From Nonomuraea aurantiaca (GTDB lineage Bacteria > Actinomycetota > Actinomycetes > Streptosporangiales > Streptosporangiaceae): a DNA stretch of 64,000 nt. A program made the translations under genes and the position numbers. The notes beneath the pieces were generated by a model. That model did no database searches. It was given only the letters and a program-made list of their open reading frames with translations, and had not been told where the DNA came from. The stretch covers positions 310,001 through 374,000 of the forward strand of contig NZ_JAIWNB010000001.1 in NCBI RefSeq assembly GCF_020215705.1, written 5' to 3'. Of this stretch, positions 8,771 to 17,028 are shown in pieces (position 1 is the stretch's first letter; every line of letters begins with the position of its first letter).

Positions 8771-9220
8771 ATGACCATTACCGACCTCGCCGAGGCGAGG
8801 CAGCGTTCCGCATCACCACAGATGCCGCGCCCTTACGGCTGCTGTCCGGACTCGGGCATCTTCTCGACGGCCAGGTGCAGCTGACCTTGCGCCGGCAGGT
8901 GGCGGCGCGGCTGGGGCGGGTGCCGATCGGCTGGTTCTCCCGGCGCCGGACCGGCGAGCTGGCCAAGGCCGTGGGGGAGGATGTCGGTGCCGTGCACCCG
9001 TTTATCGCCCATGCCCCTGGCGAGCTGGCCTCCGCGTTCGTGGTGTCGCTGATCCCTGCATCCGGTGGAGGTCGCGGGCCGGCTGGCCGCGTACTGCCTG
9101 CGCCGGGTGGTGGAGCCGCAGGAGGTCAAGGAGAAGGAGGCCCTGCTGGAGGAGTTCACCGGGAGCTGGACAAGATCGGCGTCGAGCGCCACTGGCCGGC
9201 GCCGGCGGGCCACTGATCCT
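8771..9220 (+). pseudogene. ABC exporter (TMD) relic, frameshifted
   Basis: An ATG at 8771 with a ribosome site (GGGGGAG) starts a frame that stops after 37 codons. A second frame then carries a clear piece of an ABC exporter permease: LTLRRQVAARLGRVPIGWF, RRRTGELAKAVGEDVGAVHPF, IAHAPGELASAFVV (about 8880-9047). That frame in turn breaks, and a third frame carries CLRRVVEPQEVKEKEALLEEF of unknown origin up to ~9160. No Walker motifs or full membrane region remain. This is a degraded gene with at least two frame changes and large deletions. Confidence 0.7.
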
Positions 9221-9292
9221 TTCAGCATGATGTTTTTGTCGGACCGGTGGCTCACACTCGCCATGGACACCACCCATCGAGGAGGAGAACCC

Positions 9293-9931
9293 ATGGCGAG
9301 GGGATCCAGAAGACAGGACGTATGGGTCCTGGGGGTCGTGGGAGTGGCCGTCGCCGGGATGGTCGTGGTCTCGTTCGTCCGCGATCATCCGGTCTGGGCG
9401 GCGGCGATCGCCTGCCTGGTCCTGGCGCTGCTCGGCGGCGGGCTTCTCCTGCGCTACCAGGCCATCGAGGCGCGGAGACGGCGGTTCCTGGCGGCCAACG
9501 TGGAGTTGGCGAAGATCGACCGGATGTCCGGAACGCAGTTCGAGCACCTGGTCGCCCAGCGGATGATCGCCGATGGCTTCCGGCAGGTCCGGGAGCGAGG
9601 CCGTAGCGGCGACGGTGGGGTGGACATCACCGCCGTCGCTCCCGGGCACGGGAGGTACGCCATCCAGTGCAAGCGCTACAGCAAGACCGTCGGCGCGCCC
9701 GAGGTCCGCAACTTCCTGGGAGCGCTCGCCAACACCTTCGCCGGGCACACCGGAGTCCTGGTCACCTCAGGGGCGCTGACCCGTCAGGCCCGGCTGGAGG
9801 CGCTCGGCGCCCGGCAGCCGCTGATCCTGGTCGAACGCGATCGGCTGGCGGACTGGCTGCTGGGCACGGTCTCGCTCCTGCCCGCACGGCCGAACGGGGT
9901 CCTGATCGAAGGGGACGAGCCCGCGGGCTGA
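9293..9931 (+). CDS. Membrane-anchored Mrr-like restriction endonuclease domain protein
   Basis: 212 residues from the ATG at 9293, which follows GGAGGAGAA; the frame extends upstream into relic DNA. Two hydrophobic helices (about residues 8-27 and 33-52) form a hairpin anchor. The cytoplasmic part is an Mrr_cat PD-(D/E)xK nuclease: MSGTQFEHLVAQRM, GDGGVDITAVAPG and the catalytic QCKRY. The tail LVTSGALTRQARLEA..... ILVERDRLADWL is typical. Such proteins cut or sense foreign or modified DNA in the cell, but a membrane location is less usual. No methylase is adjacent, so a type IV-like or defence role is inferred. Confidence 0.85.
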   Translation: MARGSRRQDVWVLGVVGVAVAGMVVVSFVRDHPVWAAAIACLVLALLGGGLLLRYQAIEARRRRFLAANVELAKIDRMSGTQFEHLVAQRMIADGFRQVRERGRSGDGGVDITAVAPGHGRYAIQCKRYSKTVGAPEVRNFLGALANTFAGHTGVLVTSGALTRQARLEALGARQPLILVERDRLADWLLGTVSLLPARPNGVLIEGDEPAG

Positions 9932-10124
9932 AGTACCCGGCCTGGGCGCGAAACCGCAGGTCAAACTGCGCCTCCCGGCCCGCGCGTGCTCGAAGCGGAT
10001 GGTGCTCTATGCGGCTTCTGGATGTTCTCTGTATGGCTCATCCGCACTCTTGATCTCCAGCAAGAGTGCTTGGAACGACCCCATAGACCCATGCGCGGCT
10101 CTGGCACGCGTCGAAAGGATTGGC

Positions 10125-11144
10125 ATGCGACCCAAAGGTGTGCTCACGGCGGGGTTCGCCCTGTTTGTCTGTCTCGCGTCGGGCCAGGCCGCGTTAGCGA
10201 GCACGACGGGGGCCGAGGCCGGTCCGACGCCGACTGCTACGCCTACCGCCACCGCCACCCCCACCCCCACGCCGACCTCTGGGGAGGACAACAACGACCC
10301 CCCGAACCAGGTGGAGGGGCCGCAGGTGTCGACCCTGGCCGCCCCGCGCTTCCAGCTGCCCTTCCCCTGCGGCCAGAAGTGGACCGGCAACTCCAGCGGC
10401 AGCAGCGCGCACCGCTCGTACGAGATCGACTTCAACCGGGGCAGCACGGCGAACGCCGACCTCGGTGACACCGTGGTCGCCGCCGCGGCGGGCACCGTGG
10501 TCATCTCGGCCCACCAGGGCTCGACCAACGGCTACGGCAACCTGGTCAAGATCGATCACGGGGGCGGCTACACGACCTTCTACGCGCACCTGAACTCGCG
10601 CGCCGTCGCCGCGGGCGCCAAGGTCACCCAGGGCCAGAAGATCGGCGCGGTCGGCAACACCAGCAAGCCGGGCAACGGCATCTCGCCGCACCTGCACTTC
10701 GAGGTGCGCAAGGGCAGCAGCTACCCGTCGAACATCCAGAAGGCCGTCTTCAACGGCGCCACGTTCGGCTACCCGAACCAGACCCTCACCTCCAAGAACT
10801 GCGGAGGCGGCAGCGGCGGCAATCCGAACACCGCCGAGTCGGTGTGCGGCAGCGGCTACAAGGTGATCGACTCGGCCGCTCTGGGCACGGCGGGCAAGGT
10901 CTACCTGCTGTTCAACTCGGCCAACGGCAAGAACTGCGTGGCCACGATCAAGGCGACCTCCCTCGGCAAGGCCACCGCCACCAGCGCCTTCCTTCAGGTC
11001 AAGGGCAAGACGAAGGCCACCGACACGGGCAAGTTCACTTACTACGCGGGTCCGGTAACCGCCGGCGCGGCGGACAAGTGCGTCAGCTGGGGCGGCACGG
11101 CCGGTACGGCCACCTACACCAGCCCCTTCGAACACTGCAGCTGA
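10125..11144 (+). CDS. Secreted M23 (LytM) peptidase with SpaA-like C-terminal domain
   Basis: 339 residues from the ATG at 10125, chosen because a signal peptide (residues 1-~31, cleaved near ALAS) begins there. A Thr/Pro-rich linker (TPTATPTATATPTPTPTS) follows. The M23 domain (about residues 75-225) carries HRSYEIDF for the first zinc ligands and SPHLHFEV for the HxH motif. Residues ~240-339 (CGSGYKVIDS, VYLLFNSANGKNCVATI, YYAGPV, CVSWGGT) match the small spore-associated protein A family of streptomycetes. It probably acts on peptidoglycan outside the cell, with SpaA as a binding or structural module (inference). Confidence 0.88.
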   Translation: MRPKGVLTAGFALFVCLASGQAALASTTGAEAGPTPTATPTATATPTPTPTSGEDNNDPPNQVEGPQVSTLAAPRFQLPFPCGQKWTGNSSGSSAHRSYEIDFNRGSTANADLGDTVVAAAAGTVVISAHQGSTNGYGNLVKIDHGGGYTTFYAHLNSRAVAAGAKVTQGQKIGAVGNTSKPGNGISPHLHFEVRKGSSYPSNIQKAVFNGATFGYPNQTLTSKNCGGGSGGNPNTAESVCGSGYKVIDSAALGTAGKVYLLFNSANGKNCVATIKATSLGKATATSAFLQVKGKTKATDTGKFTYYAGPVTAGAADKCVSWGGTAGTATYTSPFEHCS

Positions 11145-11157
11145 CGTGTGAGCCATG

Positions 11158-11194
11158 AGCGCCGCCACCCCTTCGCGGGTGGCGGCGCTTTTCT
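11158..11194 (+). terminator. Rho-independent terminator after the M23 gene
   Basis: A 13-bp perfect stem (AGCGCCGCCACCC / GGGTGGCGGCGCT, 11158-11170 and 11177-11189) encloses a 6-nt loop and is followed by a T-rich run. It lies 13 bp after the stop codon. Confidence 0.9.
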
Positions 11195-11320
11195 GTGAGG
11201 GGAGCGCGGTCCTCGGCCGGTAAGGAGACCTCGGGCTCGCAGGTCCGAGATGACGGCGGGAGCCGCGCCCAAGGTTCTCCTGCTTCCAACCTCGGGCCCT
11301 TCCGCGGAGTTGTTTAGTGC

Positions 11321-11806
11321 ATGGACCGTTATGAGGGGTTCCACGAGTTCGTGCGTGCTCGCCAGCAATCGCTGATGCGGACGGCGTACCTGCTCACCGG
11401 AGACACCCACCTCGCCGAGGATCTGTTGCAGACGGTCCTCACCCGCGTCGCCTCGCACTGGCCCAAGCTCGCCAAGGGCGGCAATCCCGAGGCGTACGCC
11501 CGTAAGGCCCTGGTCAACCAGAACATCTCGTAGCGCAGACGCAAGCAGGTCGAGCTGCCGGCAGCCGAGCTTCCGGAGGTCGGCCAGTCGCACGACGCGG
11601 CGACCGTGCGGCGGCTCGCCTTGCTTCACGCGCTCGCCCAGCTCACCCCGAAACAGCGGACGGTGATCGTGTTGCGCTTCTACGAAGATCGCACCGAACA
11701 CGAGACCGCCCAGCTCATGGGCACGTCGCTAGGCACGGTCAAGAGCCAGACGCATTACGCGTTGTCGAAGCTGCGCGCGCTCACCCCCCAGGAGGTGGAT
11801 CGATGA
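11321..11806 (+). pseudogene. SigE-family ECF sigma factor interrupted by an amber stop
   Basis: One frame encodes both halves of a SigE-type ECF sigma factor. Sigma-2 is FVRARQQSLMRTAYLLTGD, LAEDLLQTVLTRV; sigma-4 is LTPKQRTVIVLRFYEDRTEHETAQLMGTSLGTVKSQ. A TAG at 11531-11533 interrupts it between the two domains, just before RRRKQVE. Family members commonly have an aromatic residue there, so a single TGG-to-TAG change explains it. No frameshift exists. The end overlaps the downstream anti-sigma-like gene by 4 bp (ATGA). Unless readthrough or a base error is involved, no complete sigma factor is made. Confidence 0.85.
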
Positions 11807-12882
11807 AGACGCTTCGCGAGGATCTGCACGAGCTGGCCGCCCACGCGCCCGACGTCGACCTGGCTCACCTGGCGATCAGGGGAGCGCGTCGCAACCGCGC
11901 GGTCCGCCTGACGCTGGCCGCCGCCGTGGTGGTCGTCGTCGGGATCGCCGGTGGCTCCGCCCTGCTTCTCCAAGAGGTACGGCCGAGGCCGCCGGTCGTT
12001 CTCACCCCGCCGGAGGTCAAGGCGGTGCCGCTGCCCGAGAAGGGGGTCGCGCCGGTGGAGCAGGCCTATCGGCTGTTCTGCCGGGGCGGATGCCGGGAGA
12101 CCGGGTGGCGCATCCTGACCCGAAGCGGCGAAACCTTCCAACTGCCCGCGGGGCCTGGGCCGGTGGAGGCCACGGCTGACGGTCGCCGGATCGCCTACTA
12201 CAGCGAGAAGGACCGCGGGATCATGGTGCGCGACCTGGCCAGTGGCCAGATCTGGAAGGCGCCGCTGAAGCAGCCGAAGCGGGACTTCGCGGTCGAATAC
12301 ACCCTGCGGATGTCACCCAACGGGTTGCGATTCATCGTCTCCGGCTGGGGTGGCCGGCGCAAGCCGAACATGCTCGTGGACGTCGAGCAGGGGACGGTGG
12401 AGCAACTGGACAGTGGCTGGTGGCCGGTGAGCGTGGCAGATGGTGACGGCCCGGTGGTGCTGGCCAAGCCGTACGACAAGACCACCCAGGTCTGGGTACG
12501 TGGCCGGAAGCCGGTCACCATCCCCACCTTCACCTACGAGTTCAGCGCTTTGAGCCCTGATGGCCGCAGGCTCGTCCGAGTGGGGCAGGTTCTGGGCCAT
12601 GGGACGCCCATGGTGCGGGAAGACGGGACGATCGTCACCTTCGACGCCCTCACCGGGGGCAGTGAGCAGCGGGTGCCGGTGTCCGGCCTCCCGGGAGATC
12701 TGCGGCCGGCCAAGCTGGGCGGCTGGTTGAACGCCAAGGAGGTCACTCTGGTCGCCGTCGCGGAGTCGCCCCGGAGCGGTGGCTCGGGAGTGGCCTATGC
12801 GGTGAATGTCCTGACGGGGCAGGCCCGTGAGCTGTTCACGCTCCGCGGGGAACAGTACGCCGTGCCTGGCTTGGTGCGTTGA
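11803..12882 (+). CDS. Anti-sigma-like membrane protein with TolB-like propeller ectodomain
   Basis: 359 residues. A short cytoplasmic N-terminal part (~40 residues, LHELAAHAPDVDLAHL) resembles the partner proteins of SigE-type ECF factors. One membrane helix (about residues 44-64, LTLAAAVVVVVGIAGGSALLL) follows, then a large extracytoplasmic domain with repeated beta-propeller-like strands (DGRRIAYYSEKDRGIMVRDL, SPNGLRFIVSGWG, LSPDGRRLVRV). Its start overlaps the stop of the interrupted sigma gene, so the two were translationally coupled. It has survived the loss of its partner so far. The direct anti-sigma function is inferred from position. Confidence 0.75.
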   Translation: MKTLREDLHELAAHAPDVDLAHLAIRGARRNRAVRLTLAAAVVVVVGIAGGSALLLQEVRPRPPVVLTPPEVKAVPLPEKGVAPVEQAYRLFCRGGCRETGWRILTRSGETFQLPAGPGPVEATADGRRIAYYSEKDRGIMVRDLASGQIWKAPLKQPKRDFAVEYTLRMSPNGLRFIVSGWGGRRKPNMLVDVEQGTVEQLDSGWWPVSVADGDGPVVLAKPYDKTTQVWVRGRKPVTIPTFTYEFSALSPDGRRLVRVGQVLGHGTPMVREDGTIVTFDALTGGSEQRVPVSGLPGDLRPAKLGGWLNAKEVTLVAVAESPRSGGSGVAYAVNVLTGQARELFTLRGEQYAVPGLVR

Positions 12883-13027
12883 TCCGATCCCTGCCGACCC
12901 TCCACCGTGGCGGGGGCCCGCGCCGGACCCACCGAGGGGCGCCCCCCGGCCCCAAAAAGCCCCGCGCCCGCCCCCCCCCCCCCGGGGGGGCCCACCGCCC
13001 GCTCCCGCCGTGGGCCCGCCACAGGTC
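12883..13027. other. Low-complexity C/G-run spacer between convergent genes
   Basis: 145 bp between two converging genes. It contains a run of 13 C directly followed by 7 G, flanked by further C-rich blocks. It could form a very strong hairpin acting as a bidirectional terminator, or it may be a low-quality assembly junction. No ORF or other signal. Confidence 0.6.
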
Positions 13028-16000
13028 CTACTTCAGGCCGTACGCGCGGTCGACGGTCTGGGTGACCGTGCCGCCCGCCTTGTCCTCAGCGTTCACCCGC
13101 AGCGAGACGAAGCCGCTGGTGGCGGCCAGGGCCGGGTGCAGGACGCTCACTCTGAAGCGGCCGTCGCCGAGCTTGCGCACCTTCTCGGCCTGACGCCAGG
13201 TGGCGCCGTCGTCGACGGAGTACTCCACCCGGGCCGAGCGTGCATCTGAAGCCGAACGCGCCGCTGGGCCGGCGGTCAGCTCGAAGGTGAAAGGCCGCCC
13301 GGAAGGGGCCCGGTTGAGCAGGTCAACCGGCAGGTCGTACCTGAGCACCAAAGCGGGCTGGAACGCGCAGGCGGGACCGAAGGAGCAGGAGGCGCCGCGC
13401 GGCTTGCCGGACGGCCCTCCCGGCGAGGTGAACCGCCAGCCGGAGGTCACCTTGGGGGACAGCGGCCGGTAGGTGGTGTCCACCGTGTCCAGCCGGTAGG
13501 CGGCGGAGCCCGCGGGCACGGTGAACGAGCGGGGGCCCCAGCCCTGCACCGGGATCTCGGTGCCGCCCGCCACGAGACGGGGAGCGGAGGAGACCGTGCT
13601 CAGCTCGCTGTAGTGGCGGGGGTCTGAGTCCAGCCACTGCTCGGCGGGCACGAACCGGTCTCCGTCCCGGCACAACGCGCACGGCACCGGCACCCCCGCC
13701 GGCGCGGTGGCCGCGCCGGGCACGAGTGGGGCCTTGAACCAGTCCTCGTCCGTACGGGCCGCCCGCGCGAACGTGTCCTGCGACCGGAGCTCCAGGCTCT
13801 GGTTGCCGACCGAGCGTGACCAGCGCACGTCGTCGCGGGCCGGGCCGTAGTACTCGGTCCGTTCGAACGGCATCGTCACCCACTGGCCGAACGACAGCTC
13901 GGCGGCACCGGCGGACGTCGTCACCAGCAGATGTCCCTGGGCGTTCGGCTGGTCGGCGTGGTAGCGGGTCTCGACGCGGACCAGGCGGTCCCGGTCCAGC
14001 TTCTCCGGCTTGCGGGGGATCTTCCCCGTCGAGTCGTACCGTAGCCGGTAGAAAGAGGGCTCCCCGGAGTACGGTGTGAGCCGCAGCGAGGTCGCCCCAC
14101 GCTGGACGACGGTCCGCAGCGAGCGGCCCTGCGCCGCGTCCAGTCCGAACCGCAGGAACCTGGTGTCGGCGAAGCCCGGCAGCCGCGTCCCGGCCCCGTC
14201 GGCGTCGTAGAAGCCGATGAAACCGGCGGCGCCGCCCTGTTTGGCCAGCGCGGACGCCTCGTCCATCCGCGGAGTCGCGTCGCTGTAGGGCGTCGGGCCG
14301 GCGCCCAGCGGCACCCCCACCAGGACCAGCTTGCCGGTGAGGTCCAGGCCCTCGAAGTCCGCCGGCCTGCCCTGACCGGCGTAGACCAGGGGATAGGCGG
14401 TGGGTTTGGTGATCATCGAGCGGACCGTGTCGACCTCGTAGGACGGGTCGAGGGTGAGCCGGCCCGCCGTGGCGGCGGCCAGCACGCCGGGCTCCATCTG
14501 CCACATGTGCGACAGGCTCATCGTGCCCGCCTTGACCGACTTCACCGGCGTGGCGTACAGGTCCACGTGCCTGCCGTTCTCCGTGCTCGCCGTGATCGCG
14601 ATGGGGGAGGGGCGGTCGGTGAAGGTCCGGACGTACTGGGCCTTACCCTCGGCGTCCATGGCGGCGTCCGGGGCGGCGTCCGTGGCGGTGCGCGAGGTCG
14701 GCTTGAGCGGCACGGTGTCGCGGGCGTCCAGGTCGAGGGTCTGGTCGTCCTTCAGGGTCACGTCGCGGATGACCAGGGAGGTGCGGGTCCTCATGTAGGT
14801 CTCGTTCGCGACGGCGATCACCTCGTAGTCGCCGTCCGGCAGGTACTGCTCGCCGTACCCGGTCAGGTCGAGGCGGCCGTAGTAGTACGCGTACGGATGG
14901 AAGGGGTCATCCGGGCTGTTGCTCCGCCGCAGCGGCACGATGTAGACCAGCGGCCCGAGCCGCCCGCCCTGGCCGGGACGGGAGGAGAACTCCTTGGCGC
15001 CGTACGAGTTGGTCAGCGAGATCTTCAGCAGGTGGGTGTCCGGGCCGGTGTAGTAGCTGAAGGGCGTGGCCAGACGGGCGTCGCCCGCGGTCGCGGTGAC
15101 CCAGCCGCCGTAGGCGCCCTCGAGGCCGAGGGCCGGGTTCACGGTGAGGTCGACGGTGGCGGTGCCGTTCGCGGGGACGGTGACGGTCTCCGCGCCCAGG
15201 CGGATCGCGCCCGCCGGGCTGGGGCCGCCGCTCCAGGCGCGGGTGTCGGCCTTCAGCGCGAGCGTGACGGGCGCGGCGCCGGTGTTGCGGTACGTGACCT
15301 TCTTGGTGACGCTGCCCTTGTCCCGTTCGAGGCGGAGGAAGTCGACGACCGGGTCGGCGAAGACGCTCTGGGTGACCGCGCGCCCGAGGTCCAGCCGGCC
15401 GCCGCCCTCCTCGAACCAGTTGTGCTCCGCGTTGCGCGCCGAGGTGGAGACGAGGGCGGCGCTCAGCTCGTCGGCGTCCCAGTCGGGATGCTGCTGGGCC
15501 AGCACCGCCGCGGCGCCCGCGACGTGCGGCGTGGCCATCGAGGTGCCGCTGAAGGAGGTGTAGTGGTCGTTGCCCGGGATGGACGGCTGGCCCGAGGCGC
15601 CGGACCGGGCGGCGACGATGCTGACGCCGGGGGCCACGATGTTCGGCTTGACCGCGGCGTCGTCGAGGCGGGGGCCGATGCTGGAGAAGGGGGCCAGGGT
15701 CGTACCGGTGACCTTGTCCACCGCGCCGACCGCGAGCGCCTTGTCGGCGGCGGCGGGGACGCTCACCGTCTGGGGCTCGCCCTCGTTGCCCGCGGCGGCG
15801 ACGAACAGCGTGCCGTACTTCTTCGTCAGCTCGTTGACCGCCTGGCTCGTCGGGTCCGTACCGTCTCCGCAGCACACGCCGAGGCTCATGTTCACCACGT
15901 CGGCGCCCTGGGCCGAGGCCCATTCCATGCCCGCGATCAGCCAGGACAGCTCGCCGTAGCCGTAGTCGTCGAGCACCTTGCCGACGAGCAGCGACGCGGC

Positions 16001-16840
16001 GGGCGCGACTCCCCGGTACTTGCCGCCGGAGGCCGCGCCGGAGCCGGCGATGGTCGAGGCGACATGGGTGCCGTGGCCGACCACGTCGGTGGTGTCCGGG
16101 GTGGTGGAGAAGTTCTCGGTGGCGACGATGCGGCCGGCGAAGTCGGGGTGCCCGGCGTCGATGCCGGTGTCGAGGACCGCCACCTTGGTGCCGGCGCCGT
16201 CGAGGCCCTTCTGCCACGCCGTGGGGGCGCCGATGAGCGGGACGCTCTGGTCGAGGGACGCCTTGACGCGGCGGTCGAGCCAGATCTTGGAGATGCCGCT
16301 CTTGAGCGCGGTGCCCGGCTGGAGCGCCGACCACAGCTTGCCGGACTCGGCGGTCCGCACCGTCACGGCCGCGCCGTGGATGATGTCGAGCGTCCGGGTG
16401 CGCTCGGTGCCGGGCAGGGTCGCGGCGGCCTTCGCGACGGAGGCGCCGCTGTACGTGATGATCAGCGGGATCGCCTTGGCGCGGTGCTCCCGTACGAGCG
16501 TCTCGACGTCGAACAGCTCCTCGTCGAGGGTGCCTGCGGCCACCAGGTCGGCGGCGTCGGACGGCATGACCAGGGTGCCTCCGTCGCGGTGGGGCAGCGT
16601 GGCGAACGTCACCGTCGAGCCGTCGGGCCGGGGCGCGGCCCGGGTGGCTAATTTCGGCGGCTCGCCGTTCTCGCCCGGCGTGAAGTCGACGACGTCGCCG
16701 GTGATCAGGGTGACGGTGCTGGGCTCTGTCGTAGGGGCGGTGTCGGTCGTGGTGGGCGGGGTCGCCGAGCTGGGTGTGGCGGTGGTGCTGAGCACGAGTG
16801 CCATACCGGTGAACACCGCGGCGATGCGGTTGTGGAACAA
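13028..16840 (-). CDS. Large secreted subtilisin-like serine peptidase (S8)
   Basis: About 1270 residues. I chose the TTG at 16840 because GGAGG lies 7 nt upstream and a signal peptide begins there (NRIAAVFTGMALVLS ... SSA); an in-frame TTG at 16882 lies inside the operator. After an inhibitor-like propeptide, the S8 domain shows the triad Asp224 (VLDTGID), His259 (GHGTHVA) and Ser435 (SGTSMATPH). A protease-associated (PA) domain is visible in the second half (TGKLVLVGVPLGAGPTP ... ALAKQGGAAGF), followed by beta-rich modules. It degrades proteins outside the cell. A CelR/CebR-type box lies 25 bp upstream of the start. Confidence 0.9.
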   Translation of the reverse strand: MFHNRIAAVFTGMALVLSTTATPSSATPPTTTDTAPTTEPSTVTLITGDVVDFTPGENGEPPKLATRAAPRPDGSTVTFATLPHRDGGTLVMPSDAADLVAAGTLDEELFDVETLVREHRAKAIPLIITYSGASVAKAAATLPGTERTRTLDIIHGAAVTVRTAESGKLWSALQPGTALKSGISKIWLDRRVKASLDQSVPLIGAPTAWQKGLDGAGTKVAVLDTGIDAGHPDFAGRIVATENFSTTPDTTDVVGHGTHVASTIAGSGAASGGKYRGVAPAASLLVGKVLDDYGYGELSWLIAGMEWASAQGADVVNMSLGVCCGDGTDPTSQAVNELTKKYGTLFVAAAGNEGEPQTVSVPAAADKALAVGAVDKVTGTTLAPFSSIGPRLDDAAVKPNIVAPGVSIVAARSGASGQPSIPGNDHYTSFSGTSMATPHVAGAAAVLAQQHPDWDADELSAALVSTSARNAEHNWFEEGGGRLDLGRAVTQSVFADPVVDFLRLERDKGSVTKKVTYRNTGAAPVTLALKADTRAWSGGPSPAGAIRLGAETVTVPANGTATVDLTVNPALGLEGAYGGWVTATAGDARLATPFSYYTGPDTHLLKISLTNSYGAKEFSSRPGQGGRLGPLVYIVPLRRSNSPDDPFHPYAYYYGRLDLTGYGEQYLPDGDYEVIAVANETYMRTRTSLVIRDVTLKDDQTLDLDARDTVPLKPTSRTATDAAPDAAMDAEGKAQYVRTFTDRPSPIAITASTENGRHVDLYATPVKSVKAGTMSLSHMWQMEPGVLAAATAGRLTLDPSYEVDTVRSMITKPTAYPLVYAGQGRPADFEGLDLTGKLVLVGVPLGAGPTPYSDATPRMDEASALAKQGGAAGFIGFYDADGAGTRLPGFADTRFLRFGLDAAQGRSLRTVVQRGATSLRLTPYSGEPSFYRLRYDSTGKIPRKPEKLDRDRLVRVETRYHADQPNAQGHLLVTTSAGAAELSFGQWVTMPFERTEYYGPARDDVRWSRSVGNQSLELRSQDTFARAARTDEDWFKAPLVPGAATAPAGVPVPCALCRDGDRFVPAEQWLDSDPRHYSELSTVSSAPRLVAGGTEIPVQGWGPRSFTVPAGSAAYRLDTVDTTYRPLSPKVTSGWRFTSPGGPSGKPRGASCSFGPACAFQPALVLRYDLPVDLLNRAPSGRPFTFELTAGPAARSASDARSARVEYSVDDGATWRQAEKVRKLGDGRFRVSVLHPALAATSGFVSLRVNAEDKAGGTVTQTVDRAYGLK

Positions 16841-16865
16841 AGGGGAGGTCCTCCAGTACCTGGCT

Positions 16866-16883
16866 TTTGGGAGCGCTCCCAAA
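16866..16883. promoter_or_regulatory. CelR/CebR-type operator (LacI family, cellobiose-responsive)
   Basis: TTTGGGAGCGCTCCCAAA is a perfect 18-bp palindrome. Its 14-bp core TGGGAGCGCTCCCA (16868-16881) is identical to the operator known for CelR of Thermobifida and CebR of Streptomyces, which repress cellulase and cello-oligosaccharide uptake genes until cellobiose binds. It sits 25 bp upstream of the subtilase start, where a bound repressor would block transcription. It is downstream of the GH28-like gene and so unlikely to control it. Confidence 0.85.
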
Positions 16884-17028
16884 TGGCGCGCCTTTCTTGG
16901 TGATCTTTATATCGCGCGCCGCTGCCGCCGAGCCGCCGGGCCTCTTTCACGGAGCCGCCGCCCCGCCGGTGGAGGCGGGGCGGCGGTCCGTTCCGCCCGC
17001 AGGAAGGCGGAAGGGGGAAAGGCTGTGC

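Noticed and set aside
14507..16651. Long plus-strand open frame opposite the subtilase
   Set aside because: Val/Gly/Arg-rich shadow of a high-GC gene. The minus strand has a full catalytic triad and signal peptide.
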